This document shows positions 1-11,064 of a stretch of 64,000 nucleotides of DNA, one piece after another; position 1 is the stretch's first letter; each line of letters opens with the position of its first letter. The notes below the pieces were generated by a model, which was not told the DNA's origin, searched no databases, and saw only the letters and a list, made by a program, of their open reading frames with translations. Origin of the DNA: Xiphydria camelus (taxonomy: Eukaryota; Arthropoda; Insecta; Hymenoptera; Xiphydriidae); NCBI GenBank assembly GCA_963678675.1, contig OY783200.1, positions 10,396,431 to 10,460,430 on the forward strand. The letters run 5' to 3'. The position numbers were made by a program, and so were the translations under genes.

Positions 1-361
1 TTTTTTCAATTAAGTCTCATCCCGTGGCATTTGATATAACGGTAACGTGTTAAACAAAATATAAAACGGTTATATAAACTTAATGTCTACGAGAAGTTCG
101 TACGGTTGAAAAATTCGAGCCATATGTGAAACTTATACATAAAATAAGACACCGATAGATATTTTCTCCAATTAGATCTCATCAAGGCATTTAGTACAAC
201 GGTAACTTCTAAAAGAATATATAATTATTACGTAAACTTAACTTAATATCTTTATGAAATTCGTACGGTTACAAAATTCGAGTCATTTAACGTTCATCGA
301 AAAAATACAACCGCATTCGTCAACTACAAGCAACTCTGCTAAAAATGTCCGATAGAAAATC

Positions 362-769
362 TCACAATGAATACTATAAGAAACGATAAGATCGACATAA
401 AATCTGTATAAATTTCTATAGTATTTAGTAGGAAACCGATAAGAAACAATTTTGAATCAGTTTTACTATGTTCTATACAGTATGTCTCATGGCAAACGCA
501 GGTTTTGAATTTCCCTGATATTTGATTTCGGTAGTGGTTGGGACGGTGCTCTAGTAATTTATAGTTAGAGCACAATCCCAACCACTACCGAAATCAAATG
601 TCAGGAAAATTCAAAAACCCGCGTTTGCCATGAGACATACTGTATACCTATAGCAAATATGATTTAAAATCGTTTCTTATCACAGTTTCATATTAAATAC
701 TATATAAACTTATACAGATCTTACGTCGATCTTATAATTTCTTATATTATATAATAGTATTCATTGTGA
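362..769. repeat. Hairpin MITE-like inverted repeat
   Basis: The two halves are imperfect reverse complements: TCACAATGAATACTAT at 362-377 pairs with its complement at 754-769, and the longest clean stem surrounds the centre near 555 (the GGTTGGGA and TCCCAACC arms). No transposase is visible inside. This is the architecture of a non-autonomous foldback or MITE element. It lies just downstream of the 3' end of the Girdin-like gene. Family unknown. Confidence 0.7.
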
Positions 770-890
770 AAATGATAAGAAACGACAGAACTTCTGACTC
801 CATGGTATTCTTGAATCTTTTCAAAAACTTTCTCTCGTCTCTCATCGGACATTTTTACCAGGAAAATTGCGAATTAACGTTGTCGGTCGA

Positions 891-3800
891 TCAAACGCAG
901 CCGTGTTCCTCACAGATCAAACGCTCCGACCTGGTCTCTACAGGCATGTCGACCAGGTCTGTTTCCTTAATGAACGGCAAGTTTTCAGCCTCCCTCGTCT
1001 CGACCAGCATAGGATTCTCATCGAACACAACGAAAGCACACGCTCCGTCGTCAACTTCGGCGCGAAGGCTCTGGTCATTCGCACTCTTCTCGCCTTCCCG
1101 AGCTTCCTTCACCGCCGGTCTGTCTGGAGTCGATGTCCTCGACGGCAGAAACATCCTGGCGCAGCGACGGGTCGCCTTGTCGCCCTTCGCCTTGACCGAA
1201 GGCGAGAAATCGTTCGCCAGGCTCTCGTTATCGGCCGGATCCTGCCGTAGATAGTCGTCAATCTTACCAACGGATTCGTAGTTCTCGGAGTCCAACGTTT
1301 CCGACTGCCTGTTGCTGTCGTCCATCGCCCAGGAGCGCCTGCTCCTGGCCAACATCCCGGCCCTCTTCACCATCTTGACGAAATTGGCGCCGAAATTCTT
1401 CTTCTTCACCGAGCAGCTGTCCAGCTTCTTGTAGTGCTCCATGATCTTCTCCTCCAGTTTCTCCTTCTGTCTATACAGACAGTTCACCTTGTCAGCGTGC
1501 ATCCTCTCCTCGGCGTGGTACTGCTCCTTCTCCTTGAAGGACTGCGCCAGCAACTCGTGGTACTGCTGGTGCAGAAGCGCCGTGTGCTCCATCAGCGAGC
1601 GCTTGTCGTGGTCCAGGCTGGACTTGAGGTGGTGCAGCATCCCGCAGTACTGCGTCAGCTCGGCGACCTTCTCCTCCAAGCGCGCGCAGCGCTCGGCGTG
1701 ACTGGCGACGAGCTTGCTCGTCTCCAGCTTCACCTTGGAGTGCTCCTCCTGGAGGCGGAGATACTGCGGCCTCAGCGACTCCAGGGCCGAATAAACACTC
1801 GTGAAGTCGTCTTTCAGCTGCGAGTGCTCTCGCTTCAGCTCCTCATAGTGACGGAGATCCTGCGTCAGAGAGGTCTTCGCCGACTGCAGCATGTCGTTGC
1901 TGTCTTCTAGCTTGGCGCAGGCTTCCCGCAAGCGATTCACCTCGTTCCTGGCCTCGATGAGGTTCGCCCTCAGCTGCTTCTGCTCCTCGAACACATTGTC
2001 GTAGTGGTCCTCGATGTCGAAGAAGCATTCGAGCTTCTTGTTGGTGGCCAACAACGACTGCTCGGCTTTGACGGCCCTCTTCCGGGCGTTCTCCAGCAGT
2101 AAATCGACTTCCTGGTTGCCCTCCGTGATACCCTCGAACCTCTTCTCCCACTCGCTGATCGTGGTCTGCTGCGTCTTGGTCTCCCACTTCAGCGTCTCCA
2201 GCGACGTCTTCTGGCTCCGCAGCAGCTGTTCCAGGTTGTGAATCTCCTGCAGGGTGTTCTCGTACATCGTCTCCAGCTCGACGTTGCGCCGAAGGAATGA
2301 CTCGCGACTCTCGTTCTGCGAGTCCACCTTCATCGACAGTCTCTTGTTCTCCAGCTCGAGCCTGGCGACGTACTCTTGGAGGCGGAAGCCACTGTCGACC
2401 AGGGATTCTATCTTACGCGTCAGTTCCTGCGCCGTCCGCTCCAGTTCGGCGTTGCGTCGAAGGAGACCATGACGATCTTCGCTCGGCGAGTCCGCCCGCG
2501 ACGACGGTCCCCCGTTCTCCCGTTTCGCCTCGTCGATTCCGCTGGAATTGCGCGAAGCCGCGGACTCCTCCCTCAGCCGATCTAGGGAAGCGACCAGCCG
2601 GCGGTTCTCCAGCTCCAGCTTCAACAGCTGCACCTGGGAGCTGTTTGTCAGCTGCTCGGATAAGCTGATATTCGTCGTCGCCGCCGTCATCATCTCCTCG
2701 CTGTCGCCGCCGGAGTCCAGCGAATGTTCTCCACTCCTCGTCCTGGTCATCAGCTGCAACTGAGCATTCTCGTCGAGCAGCTCGAAGTACCTGTTCTGGT
2801 CGATCTCGCGCTCCCGCGCCACCTTCATCAAGAGCTCGTTGTACTGGAGGATTTCGGCTTCCAGCTTGGGAATCTCGTCGATCTGCTTCTTACACGATGT
2901 GCACTGTTCCTCCAGGAGTTCCCTCGTCTCCAGCAGCACCCTATTTTCCTCCTGCAGCTCGTCGACGCGTTTCCTGTAGAACTCCACATCGGCCAGGTTC
3001 TCACGCAAGCGTGTGACCTCCAGCTCCAGCCGGTCCGCCTTTTCCGCCTTCTGAAGAGCCGCGTCCAGCTCGTCCTTGCACTTAGTGGCGAGCCTGGCCT
3101 GGAAAGCGAGGTCCTGATTCTGCTGCTTGAGCTGCGTGACCAACTGCTCGCTCCGGTCGAACTCTTCCTTCAATTCTTGAAACGCCTCGGCCTTCTCCTC
3201 CAGTTCCAGCCGCTGCTGCCGCGCCTTGGTCTTCCAGTCGTTCAGCTCGGACGCGCAGGAACGGCCGAAGTCGTTCGGCTTCGCTTTCCCGGGGACAGCC
3301 CCGTCGAGATTCTCGGCTCCGGCTTCGGCGCCGATTGACGAACCCCTCGACATCTCGCGGTACAGATCTCTCTCGCGAATAAGCGAGCCGATGCTCTCGA
3401 AGACGGCCGAGTTGGCCACGGCTTCGTGACTTATCACGATATTCTGCTCGTCGGTGACGCGCTTGATGCACTCGGCCAGGTCGAGTTGTACGTCCAGCGG
3501 CAAGCTCCGGATGTCGGTGATGAACTTCTCCCTCTTGGGGCACTGCACGGCGCAGCCGAGGAGCAGGAGCAGCGTCAGCTGCATCTGGTCGACGTGTCGG
3601 TCCGGATCCTCGGCCAGATCGCGCGTCTCGGGCAGGACCAGAACCAGGTGACCTAATTCCTTGTAATACTGGTGAATGTTATCGACGATCAACTCGAGGT
3701 TTTGAGATCGCACTAAAGCGTCTCCGTTGCTGGGGACCACCGCCGTGTTCGGCGGGTCGGACTCGATCTGGAGGAAGACTTCGTGAAGGAGAACTCCGTC

Positions 3801-3905
3801 CACGAGGTCCTCGTAGTTCATCAGAGCCTCCGGTTTCTTCAGGCAACTGGTCAACCAGGTCACCAAGGAACCGGATAGTCTTTCGCCCGATTTGGCCGCT
3901 GTCAT
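891..3905 (-). CDS. Girdin: Girdin/Daple-like HOOK-domain coiled-coil protein
   Basis: Member of the CCDC88 (Girdin/Daple) family, large cytoplasmic scaffolds linking actin, microtubules, G-alpha and Wnt/planar polarity signalling. From the ATG at 3905 the product is about 1004 residues. An N-terminal HOOK/calponin-like domain (about residues 10-170) carries SGSLVTWL, LVDGVLLHEVFLQI and LLLLLGCAVQCPKREKFI, matching the family. It is followed by some 600 residues of heptad-rich coiled coil and then a basic segment (KKKNFGANFVKMVKRAG) like that after the Girdin coiled coil. The protein ends in Gly-Cys-Val, the PDZ-binding end I recall for Daple, which binds Dishevelled. The frame stays open upstream to a 3' splice-site-like sequence at 3962, so a further 5' exon is possible; the ATG was chosen because its distance from the HOOK domain resembles that of vertebrate relatives. 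It is shorter than vertebrate members (about 1900-2000 residues), and I see no G-alpha-activating motif. The CDS is uninterrupted and GC-rich, unlike its AT-rich surroundings. Confidence 0.9.
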   Translation of the reverse strand: MTAAKSGERLSGSLVTWLTSCLKKPEALMNYEDLVDGVLLHEVFLQIESDPPNTAVVPSNGDALVRSQNLELIVDNIHQYYKELGHLVLVLPETRDLAEDPDRHVDQMQLTLLLLLGCAVQCPKREKFITDIRSLPLDVQLDLAECIKRVTDEQNIVISHEAVANSAVFESIGSLIRERDLYREMSRGSSIGAEAGAENLDGAVPGKAKPNDFGRSCASELNDWKTKARQQRLELEEKAEAFQELKEEFDRSEQLVTQLKQQNQDLAFQARLATKCKDELDAALQKAEKADRLELEVTRLRENLADVEFYRKRVDELQEENRVLLETRELLEEQCTSCKKQIDEIPKLEAEILQYNELLMKVAREREIDQNRYFELLDENAQLQLMTRTRSGEHSLDSGGDSEEMMTAATTNISLSEQLTNSSQVQLLKLELENRRLVASLDRLREESAASRNSSGIDEAKRENGGPSSRADSPSEDRHGLLRRNAELERTAQELTRKIESLVDSGFRLQEYVARLELENKRLSMKVDSQNESRESFLRRNVELETMYENTLQEIHNLEQLLRSQKTSLETLKWETKTQQTTISEWEKRFEGITEGNQEVDLLLENARKRAVKAEQSLLATNKKLECFFDIEDHYDNVFEEQKQLRANLIEARNEVNRLREACAKLEDSNDMLQSAKTSLTQDLRHYEELKREHSQLKDDFTSVYSALESLRPQYLRLQEEHSKVKLETSKLVASHAERCARLEEKVAELTQYCGMLHHLKSSLDHDKRSLMEHTALLHQQYHELLAQSFKEKEQYHAEERMHADKVNCLYRQKEKLEEKIMEHYKKLDSCSVKKKNFGANFVKMVKRAGMLARSRRSWAMDDSNRQSETLDSENYESVGKIDDYLRQDPADNESLANDFSPSVKAKGDKATRRCARMFLPSRTSTPDRPAVKEAREGEKSANDQSLRAEVDDGACAFVVFDENPMLVETREAENLPFIKETDLVDMPVETRSERLICEEHGCV

Positions 3906-3960
3906 TCTTCTTGATTCCCTCTTCTGGTTCACCGAAAGTACTACGATGATTTCTTCTTGG

Positions 3961-3981
3961 CCTGTTAAAAAACACTTGACA
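3961..3981 (-). other. Probable 3' splice acceptor upstream of Girdin-like ATG
   Basis: On the minus strand a T-rich tract ends in AACAG at 3962-3966, followed by exon sequence running without a stop into the ATG at 3905. This fits an intron separating a 5' exon, probably non-coding, from the large coding exon. Upstream exons and the promoter were not located. Confidence 0.5.
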
Positions 3982-3984
3982 ATG

Positions 3985-5420
3985 AGAATTAAACTGGAAT
4001 TGTTTCATCGGCTTTTTAAAAAATTATATCACTGTCACCATTTCAAACACGGATCATAAAACGTTGTTACGAGTTCCTGAGCTGCAGAAGCTGAAACGTA
4101 TCAACTGTTTTCAATATCGCACCGACGGCAAGCCGAGTTTTTCTGAAATTTGACGGGACGGCTTCGAACGACAATCGACGTGACCACTCACTGCACTTGT
4201 CAAAGAAAGACTGGTTTAGGGATTCAAAGTCATCTCACTCCTTCGTACTCGCTGCCACGCCAATTGCAGATTTCCTACAAGACTGTATGACCTGCCACCC
4301 TTGAATTTAAACGTTGGGAGGTACTGTAACGAGATCTCGTTACCCCTCCTTGGGGGCACGGATGGTTCGCGCATCGAGCATACGCAGTTTTGGCAAAACC
4401 AGGTTGTTTAAATAATGCAATTTCTTACATGTCCTTATAATTATCGTAAACATTATATTTTCTAGAATCGGTTTTTTGGCCATTTTATTCGATATATTTT
4501 TTCACGCTGATTCCGAAAATGACGGACATATTGAGGAAATTTCATTAGAACGTCGAGATATTGATAATTTATTGGGAAGAAAATAATTTTTCGCACATAA
4601 AATTGATGATCTCTGCCGAAAAAAAAAACTATTCAGTGGTCAATAGTTTTAAATACTAACTATTGACAGATCAATAGTTCTCGATAATTGCCCCATTGAA
4701 GTTCAAATGTTCCCTTCAATAGTTCCCCCCGAATTATTAACAACATTAATCATTGCGATTAATAATGTTCACAGAACGTGAGCTCTCCGTATACACTACA
4801 CAGAAGATGTAACGCCTTTAATTCCAACTTTTGCCACTACAGCGCATGACGGTACTCATGCACGATTCCTATACTTGGCGCGCCCTGCGGCGTTGCTGCA
4901 CTTCACGACTGCGCGCGCAGCAATCTCCATCGTAAGCGAATTTACCATGATTTCTTAACTATTTGTTATAAATTGCTGCCCTGATTGAAGTGTGAAAATA
5001 TGCCATTTATTCTTTGCATAATAATCTAGCGGTATGCAAGGTTTCATTACGGTAACCCAATTTACCATCGTTTTTCCTACGTTTCTGTGAATTTCCCATA
5101 AGAGCACGGGTTAAATTGTAATTTTTATTTCAATGATAACTTTTTAATGAATTTGTCAAGAGACTTGAAATTTTGCATACGGCTTTCAAAAATATTAAAG
5201 ACTCTTGAGAAAAAAATTGAGTAACTTCCTACATTTTTGATAATAGGTGTGAAACATCCTTAATAGTCATTTAATAGTTACCATTGAATACTGTTCCGAC
5301 AAACGATATGGTCGGAATTCTGAATATCGATCGTTAGCATTTAGTATCATCGCGATCGATATACCTCGTTAATCTAGGGTCAATCTCGACATAATGCGGG
5401 CGGCATATTTCGGCGAAGCT
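3985..5420. other. Intergenic or intronic AT-rich sequence, no gene seen
   Basis: No credible ORF. It may hold the first intron and 5' UTR of the Girdin-like gene. The stretch 4480-4620 is a diverged repeat of 7735-7900 (shared GCTGATTCCGAAAAT-like and TTGAGGAAT-like segments). The stretch 5290-5330 (TGTTCCGACAAACGATA) recurs near 23405. Confidence 0.5.
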
Positions 5421-5423
5421 GCA

Positions 5424-5476
5424 AATGCGCTTGCAGTCCGGCACCTTTCGCGGAAAGGTTAATTACCGGACGAGAC
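5424..5476 (+). repeat. Dispersed TGCGCTTGCAGTCC repeat, copy 1
   Basis: The segment reading AATGCGCTTGCAGTCC, then a purine/pyrimidine stretch, then GGAAAGGTTAATTACCGGAC, recurs at 9347-9397 and 19628-19676, and in reverse near 22470-22500. It has no coding potential. It may be an old SINE or MITE core; family unknown. Confidence 0.5.
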
Positions 5477-5867
5477 GGAATAAGTCGTCTCCCGTAGTTC
5501 TTATTGTAATTGATACCGCTATCCTTCAAATACTAAATCAGCTTGTAAAGAGGAGAATGAAGGTCAAAGCACATCTAGGCGAAGCGAAGCGACGCGCCGC
5601 GAAGCGCGGCTGTGCAACGCACACTTGGGCGAAGCGAAGCGCGGCGAATTCTATCCCCTTCTCTACCAGGTATAAACAGCTATACCTGAAAATATCCATA
5701 TATGGATACCCGGGTAGAGAAGGGAGGGAAGGGAAGCGCCGTGAAATGTCAGTCATTTTCGCCTTTTTCGCCTTTTTCATTCATTTTCGCCTTTTTCAAA
5801 CTGATGAACGCAACGTGAAATGAGCCGTGTACATGTTTTGTTTTGAGAAATGGGCATTCGTGAGGAA

Positions 5868-6023
5868 AAATAGTATATGTCATTCGGCGGAAATCCTCGG
5901 AATTTTAAGACTGTGTTTATATAGATCGTAGCCTCCTCCCCAAACCATGCCTCGTGTTATGACCTAATTAAACACAGTCTGAAAAAATCTCGAATTTCCG
6001 CCTTATGATATAAGATACTATTT
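5868..6023. repeat. Palindromic MITE, copy 1
   Basis: Ends read AAATAGTAT and its complement; the internal arms (GGCGGAAAT, AGACTGTGTTTA-ATTAGGTC, AGGCATGGTT) face each other. A second, better preserved copy lies at 26472-26663, with the same flanking GAGAAATGGGCATTCGTGAGG on its left side. Confidence 0.7.
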
Positions 6024-6308
6024 CGTGTGAGAAAATTCATTTCGTTGACGAGATCTATCTTGGAAAGGATTTTCGAATCGTTAACGGAAGTGATCGACGA
6101 AACTTTACACCCGTTAACGAATTACATTCCGTCCACGATAAACATTTCTCGCGGCGCTTCGCTTCGCGGCGCTTCGGTTCGCCGCGCTTCGCTTCGCCGC
6201 GCTTCGCTTCGCGGCGCTTCGCTTCGCTCAAGTGTGCGTTACCTCGTAAGAATCAATGGAAATATAAAAGGTAGCTTCGCTGCGCTTCCAGTCGCACAAG
6301 TGTGCTTA

Positions 6309-7094
6309 TGGTACTCGCACACTTGTACACTTTTGTGGCGCAAGTTCTTATAGCGCAACTATAAAATTGCGTGTCGTGTTCCAACGTAACCGTGCTCTCA
6401 AATTTTATAGTGATTTTATAATATTTAATGGAAATGTATTGTGATGACGATGACAAAATACAAGCCGCTTCCTGCTTAGCACTTATATTACTGCGAAGAC
6501 GACAACGTAGTACACGCCAAAATAGTAAAAAAATAACACTTCGGGTTAAAGAATGGATTAAAAATCATGACCGTTATGGAGTAATAAATAATTTATTACA
6601 AGAATTAAGAGATGGCGATGAAGCAGTCTACAACAATTTTTTGCGATTGTCCGCCACCGATTTTGATTATTTATTAGAAAAAGAAACGCCATTAATAAAA
6701 AAAAATTACACGTTTATGAGGAAAGCGATTTCACCTACTAAACGACTCGCTGTAACATTGAGATTGTTATTCGTAGTGTTGTGTGTAGGGGAAAACCGGA
6801 GGAAGGTAAAGTCCGGTTAGATAGCTACTGCTCACACAACAGACAAAAGGTACACTATAGCAGAAGTTGCGCCACATTATTCACCAACATGTCGGTTCAT
6901 ATTTATATTGCGCGAGTCCAGTATCTTCAACACAGGTAGCAATTTTTAAAGTATCAGCAACTTGAAAAGTGTAGTGCAATTTCTAAAAATTGCGCAATTT
7001 TTAAACTTGCAACGTTATTCAAACGCTGTAATACCCAAATGGCGCCATTTTCCAGGTTGCGCAATACAAAAAGTGTACAAGTCTGCGAGTACCA
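6309..7094 (+). mobile_element. PIF/Harbinger-type transposon, internally deleted
   Basis: The left end TGGTACTCGCACACTTGTAC matches the complement of the right end near 7094 with few mismatches. The element is flanked by TTA on both sides (6306-6308 and 7095-7097), the TWA target duplication expected of PIF/Harbinger. It contains only the N-terminal part of a transposase (6428-6820), so at 786 bp it is a deletion derivative. Confidence 0.75.
6428..6820 (+). pseudogene. Harbinger transposase N-terminal fragment
   Basis: The 130-residue ORF matches the start of HARBI1-like transposases: an Ala/Leu-rich helix (ASCLALILLRRRQR), VKEWI, NLLQELR, then a YNNFLRLSATDFDYLLEK-type segment and KRLAVTLRLLF. 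The DDE catalytic domain is absent; homology stops near 6790, where unrelated sequence joins. The related fragments at 8886-9107 and 41953-42366 carry the same arrangement. Not expected to be functional. Confidence 0.75.
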
Positions 7095-7459
7095 TTATCC
7101 TAGGTCGCGGCGCTTCGCTTCGCTCAAGTGTGCGTTACCTCATAAGAATCAATGGAAATATAAAAGGTAGCTTCGCTTCGCGTCGCTTCGCTTCGCCTAG
7201 ATGTGCTTTGGCCTTGACGAATTCAATAGATGACCAATTAGGAAGACCTATTACCTGACTCATTAAGGCACAAAAGGTTCACCATTCGAGGTAGTTCGAC
7301 CCGTCCATAGGGTCATAAACGAGCATCCGGTCGCCTTACCGTTAAATACGGAACCCGGATAAGAATAACCGTGATTTTCAAAATCAGCGCGAAAGAATAC
7401 AGAAGATAGGATGGTCGAGCGGTTAATTCCAGAGATTTCGATTTTTGTCAAAATCTTAA

Positions 7460-7694
7460 TGCCGGGTTTATACGCTTGCCAAACCTCGACAAGCCATCAC
7501 AAATTCAAACGTGTGAATAGCGCGTTTTACTTTGCTTGTGTAGGCTTGCTAGCACTTGTCGTCTATCCGACCGAGTGTCGGTTTTTGGCACAACTCAAAG
7601 GAAGTTAACGGTAAGCGCTTGCGAAGCGTTTACACGTTTGTGCGTTTGTGAAGGCTTGGAGTTTGTGGCAAGTGCCAAGCGTGTAAACCCGGCA
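7460..7694. repeat. Harbinger-type MITE with TAA duplication
   Basis: TGCCGGGTTTATACGC at the left end pairs with GCGTGTAAACCCGGCA at the right end. TAA lies immediately outside both ends (7457-7459 and 7695-7697). No ORF. It interrupts a sequence whose own halves are inverted (AGAGATTTCGATTTTT on either side). Confidence 0.7.
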
Positions 7695-8141
7695 TAAGAG
7701 GTAAAAATCGAAATCTCTGCAATTGAATGTTGGTGATCCCTATCTTGTATATTTATTAATGTTGATTCCGAAAATTGTAGATTTATTTGAGGAATCTCGA
7801 AGGAAGACAGAGATACCGATGCTTTTCTGTATAAAATGAATTTTTCCGTACATATAGTAAATTGCCGATATCTTCTATTTCCTTTGAGATAGCGATCGAA
7901 TAACCAGGCTTTTCGCAATTAGCGCAAGCAAATATTATACATAAGGTAGGGTGGTCGAGCGGTCAATTCCGGGGATTTTCGATTATCACAAAGTTTGAAA
8001 ACAATATCAAGGTGCCTTCTACGAATGTGCTATAATACCCTGATCTAACGACACCTCGGTCTCATCGAGAGTAGCTGCACTCGACAAGTATACCGGGTAA
8101 TATTTACTCGTATAATCCCTTACCCGGTCCGGGGCGTCTTA

Positions 8142-8294
8142 AGGCCCGTTTAGACGCTCATGCAATTCGCGCCAATTGGCTTGTGCAAGCCAATTACACA
8201 AGTAAATCGTTGTATGTGTATACAAGGATTTACTTCTGTATATTGGTTTGCACAAGCCAATTGGACCAAATTGCATGAGCGTCTAAACGAGCCT
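8142..8294. repeat. Harbinger-type MITE with TTA duplication
   Basis: The left end AGGCCCGTTTAGACGCTCAT and the right end ATGAGCGTCTAAACGAGCCT are inverted repeats with one mismatch. TTA flanks both (8139-8141 and 8295-8297). The 153-bp element also contains an inner inverted pair (CCAATTGGCTTGTGCAA). No coding capacity. Confidence 0.8.
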
Positions 8295-8885
8295 TTACAA
8301 CTTGATTCGAGAATTCTGCGGCATTTATACGCAAATGCGGGCCTTACGATTACATGCGTGATCCCGTTACGCTCCTTCGACATCCCTAACGGTACGGAGT
8401 GACGATTCCTGGGGCAATTGCTTGGCTCGAACGAAATCAGCTGCGATTTTATTTTTCGTGCGTTCGTGATTTACGATTATAGCCGCGTGAATTTCTTTCG
8501 GAATTTATAGATTTATATCGAAATAATGAGTGTTTATGGAAAATTAAAAGTAAGGATTACTCGGACCCACAAAAACAAATGTAGCTTATGATATTTTTGT
8601 TAATAAGCTGAAAGAAATCGGTTCAACAACAATTAAAGATACGGTTATAAAACAATTAATTCATCACGGACATGTTTTCGAAAAGAATTAAAAAAAATAC
8701 AATGCTTCGCTTTTATCAGGAACTGGTACGGAAGACATTCAGAAGCCAAATTTATGGTACTTTGATCTGCTTCTTTCTCTAACTGATCAAGAAGTGAGGT
8801 ACGAATGAATAAATTAATAACTGAGTCTTCCATTGTTTTATAAGTTTATTGCTAATATGTAGGTACTGAAGTAGCATTTTGAAAA

Positions 8886-9107
8886 CTAATTGATCATATT
8901 GTCCTGCCAGTTAACTTGATCCATGCGTAAATAATTAAACCAGTCTTGAGATTCTACCTTAAGTTCTTTTAACAAATTAATATGTATGAACTCCTCTCAC
9001 AATAGCAACCATTTCTTTGACCATTTCTTTTTGATCTTCTGCTTTCTCTTCTTTTTAATAATCAATATAGCTGAAGCAGCAATTGCTCATTTCTGACGAT
9101 CGGCCAT
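8886..9107 (-). pseudogene. Harbinger transposase N-terminal relic
   Basis: Reading the minus strand from the ATG at 9107 gives AIAASAILIIKKKRKQK, then KKWSKKWLLL, then HINLLKELKVE and WFNYLRMD, the same succession as the N-terminus of the Harbinger transposase at 41953-42366. Two in-frame TGA stops interrupt it (after residue 6 and after KKWLLL). Sequence to the left (8645-8833) stays open for 62 codons but I cannot align it to any family. Decayed remnant. Confidence 0.65.
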
Positions 9108-9346
9108 GTTTCGTTTTAACACTGATGTAAAGGACGATACTTTAAATAGTGAATATCTGTGGGCTGCTCTGTGGGCTTGTATTACAACTTAAAACTGTAC
9201 AAGTAAAACGACAAACTAGCATGTGTGTCTGTGGCGGCCTTAACACCTTTTGTGAAGGGGGAAGGTGTGACATTACGTCACGTTTTCGTACAGCGACAGT
9301 TCTTTGAACAACGAGAGGCCAAAGGAGTAAGGAGTAGAGGGGCCGT

Positions 9347-9397
9347 GAATGCGCTTGCAGTTCCGTACCTTTCCCGGAATGCTAATTACCGGACGGT
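9347..9397 (+). repeat. Dispersed TGCGCTTGCAG repeat, copy 2
   Basis: Same segment as at 5424-5476: GAATGCGCTTGCAGT, then a variable stretch, then TAATTACCGGACG. Surrounding bases differ, so the conserved block is short. Confidence 0.5.
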
Positions 9398-9937
9398 TCC
9401 TACTGAGTCACGCGTCACCGATATCACTTTGCTAATCACCGCCAACCGTCGGCTACTTAATCCGTTTATAAAGAGAAGTAGCGACGAATTCCGACCGATG
9501 GTCTATCGTTGATATAATTATTATAAATTTACCAAACAAGTTAGATTTTTAAAACATAATTATCAGGGGGGTCCTCAGTATTTTTACGAAAAATGAATGC
9601 AATGATGTAGAACTTTGAAATTTTGAGGATATATTCATTAATTACTTCTCAATAAATCCTCAAAATTTCAAAAACATTTACCGTACAGATTTTCTGAAAA
9701 AAAATAATAAAAACTTCCAGGATAGAGAAAGAAAAATTGCAATGATTTACGGAGAAACTTGTGATTTAGAAATACATTTTTAGAAAGTTAAATTTTATAT
9801 TTCCACAATAAAAATGCCCACTAACCGTTCTAAGTTTTGAGCAATAATGAAAAAACCATCAGATAACCTAGAATTTACTTTGAATGAGATAGAAATGGCG
9901 GTGAGACTTGGCAACGGCTCAGTCGAAGACTCCCTTG

Positions 9938-11064
9938 ATAGTTCAGTCATTGAAGTCCTGAATTAGAAATAATTAAAGAGGATCTGAATTTTTTACAGTA
10001 GGTACTGTTTGCACCCTACAACAACTTCCTGATATTTTGAAGGATCATCCCCGGTCGGATTGTTCAAAAAAGAGATGTAAACAAAAAAAACCGATTTTTT
10101 GCGAATATCTCAACTTTCAAGAATAACGAGAAAATCTTCAAATAAAAGTTGTAAACAATCGAATTTATAATAAAAAAGTCTTAGTGAAATGTTTACCTAT
10201 ATGCAATAGGGAAGCGGCAAAATGTGTTCAAAGTTTGCGCACCACCTAAGGGAGCATGCTGCGCTTAAAAATTCATAAGAAATCGAAAAATTACTCTTTT
10301 TCGATGATTTTTTTTTAAATCGCATCTACAGGAGTAGACCTACATTTTGAGAGATATAGAAAAGAAAATTAATGCATTATTAATGCGATTATTGATTATT
10401 TTAGATTTTAAACCGATTCTTTTCACTGAAAACATTGGGGAACAATTTTTTTTCTTTTAACTTGGTATTCGTTAGATTATTATCTAAAAAAAAGTCCTCT
10501 ACGGCTTCGCACTGAATACCTTCTGTGTGGAGATATAATATAATATAATACAACTGATTTTCTGGTGAGTGGCAGTCCTGAATGAAATCTGTGGCCGCAC
10601 CACTGTACTGGGGACCGACAGAGAACGCGCATATATTCCCGACTCTCTCTTAGTCATAAACGCGTTCTGCACTGCGCGAAGCCGTCTGTGCCTCTATCAA
10701 GGAGTAGGTGTCCAACTACCTGCTCTTTACCTCTGTAGACTTTCGGCACGCTGCCAAAAAGTGCAATGGTAGTATCATGTATGCCCTTTGAGGTTTCGGT
10801 AATAATGCATATGCTGATAAACGACCAAGCAAAATTGACAGGTCCCCGTGGAACTTGTGTTGGAGAAGTTAATTACTTATTGCAAACAAAAATCGCATCT
10901 TGCAATGATAGTATCACGTATGCCGAGCATGTGAAACGATATTTCATAGAAAAAATAATATATATTGAAGAACGATCGGCATACGTGTATCGTAGGGACT
11001 AAGGGTCGGTATATATGCTCTAAAAAGTGTTGTAAATTCAGAATTTTTTAAATGATCATATCAC
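9938..11064 (+). repeat. Left terminal inverted repeat arm
   Basis: Pairs with 13262-14648. The outer part includes TGAAGTCCTGAATTAGAAAT; the inner end is AAATGATCATATCAC. The inner 300 bp includes the first units of the ~140-bp repeat array. Confidence 0.85.

Larger units (their letters stand above)
5565..7210. repeat. GCGAAGCG-rich inverted terminal segments around a Harbinger insertion
   Basis: CAAAGCACATCTAGGCGAAG at 5565 is repeated in inverted orientation ending at 7210. Both ends, plus segments at 5610-5650, 6150-6235 and 7110-7130, are built from GCGAAGCG/CGCTTCGC units. A direct repeat of about 65 bp (6213-6275 and 7117-7182, containing AAGTGTGCGTTACCTC) lies inside. A similar GCACACTTGGGCG edge appears at 21117. 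The whole may be one non-autonomous element later invaded by the 6309-7094 transposon. Confidence 0.5.

Noticed and set aside
766..1254. Plus-strand ORFs opposite the Girdin-like gene
   Set aside because: Antisense shadows of the coiled-coil gene; they begin inside the MITE hairpin and show no domain.
7408..7430. tRNA-like A box (TGGTCGAGCGG) at 7408 and again near 7953
   Set aside because: No B box at the proper distance; it is a shared repeat segment only.
10569..10772. Identical 67-residue ORF at 10569-10772 and 13813-14016 as a conserved gene
   Set aside because: The identity is explained by the inverted-repeat arms; there is no domain, and nothing else supports coding.
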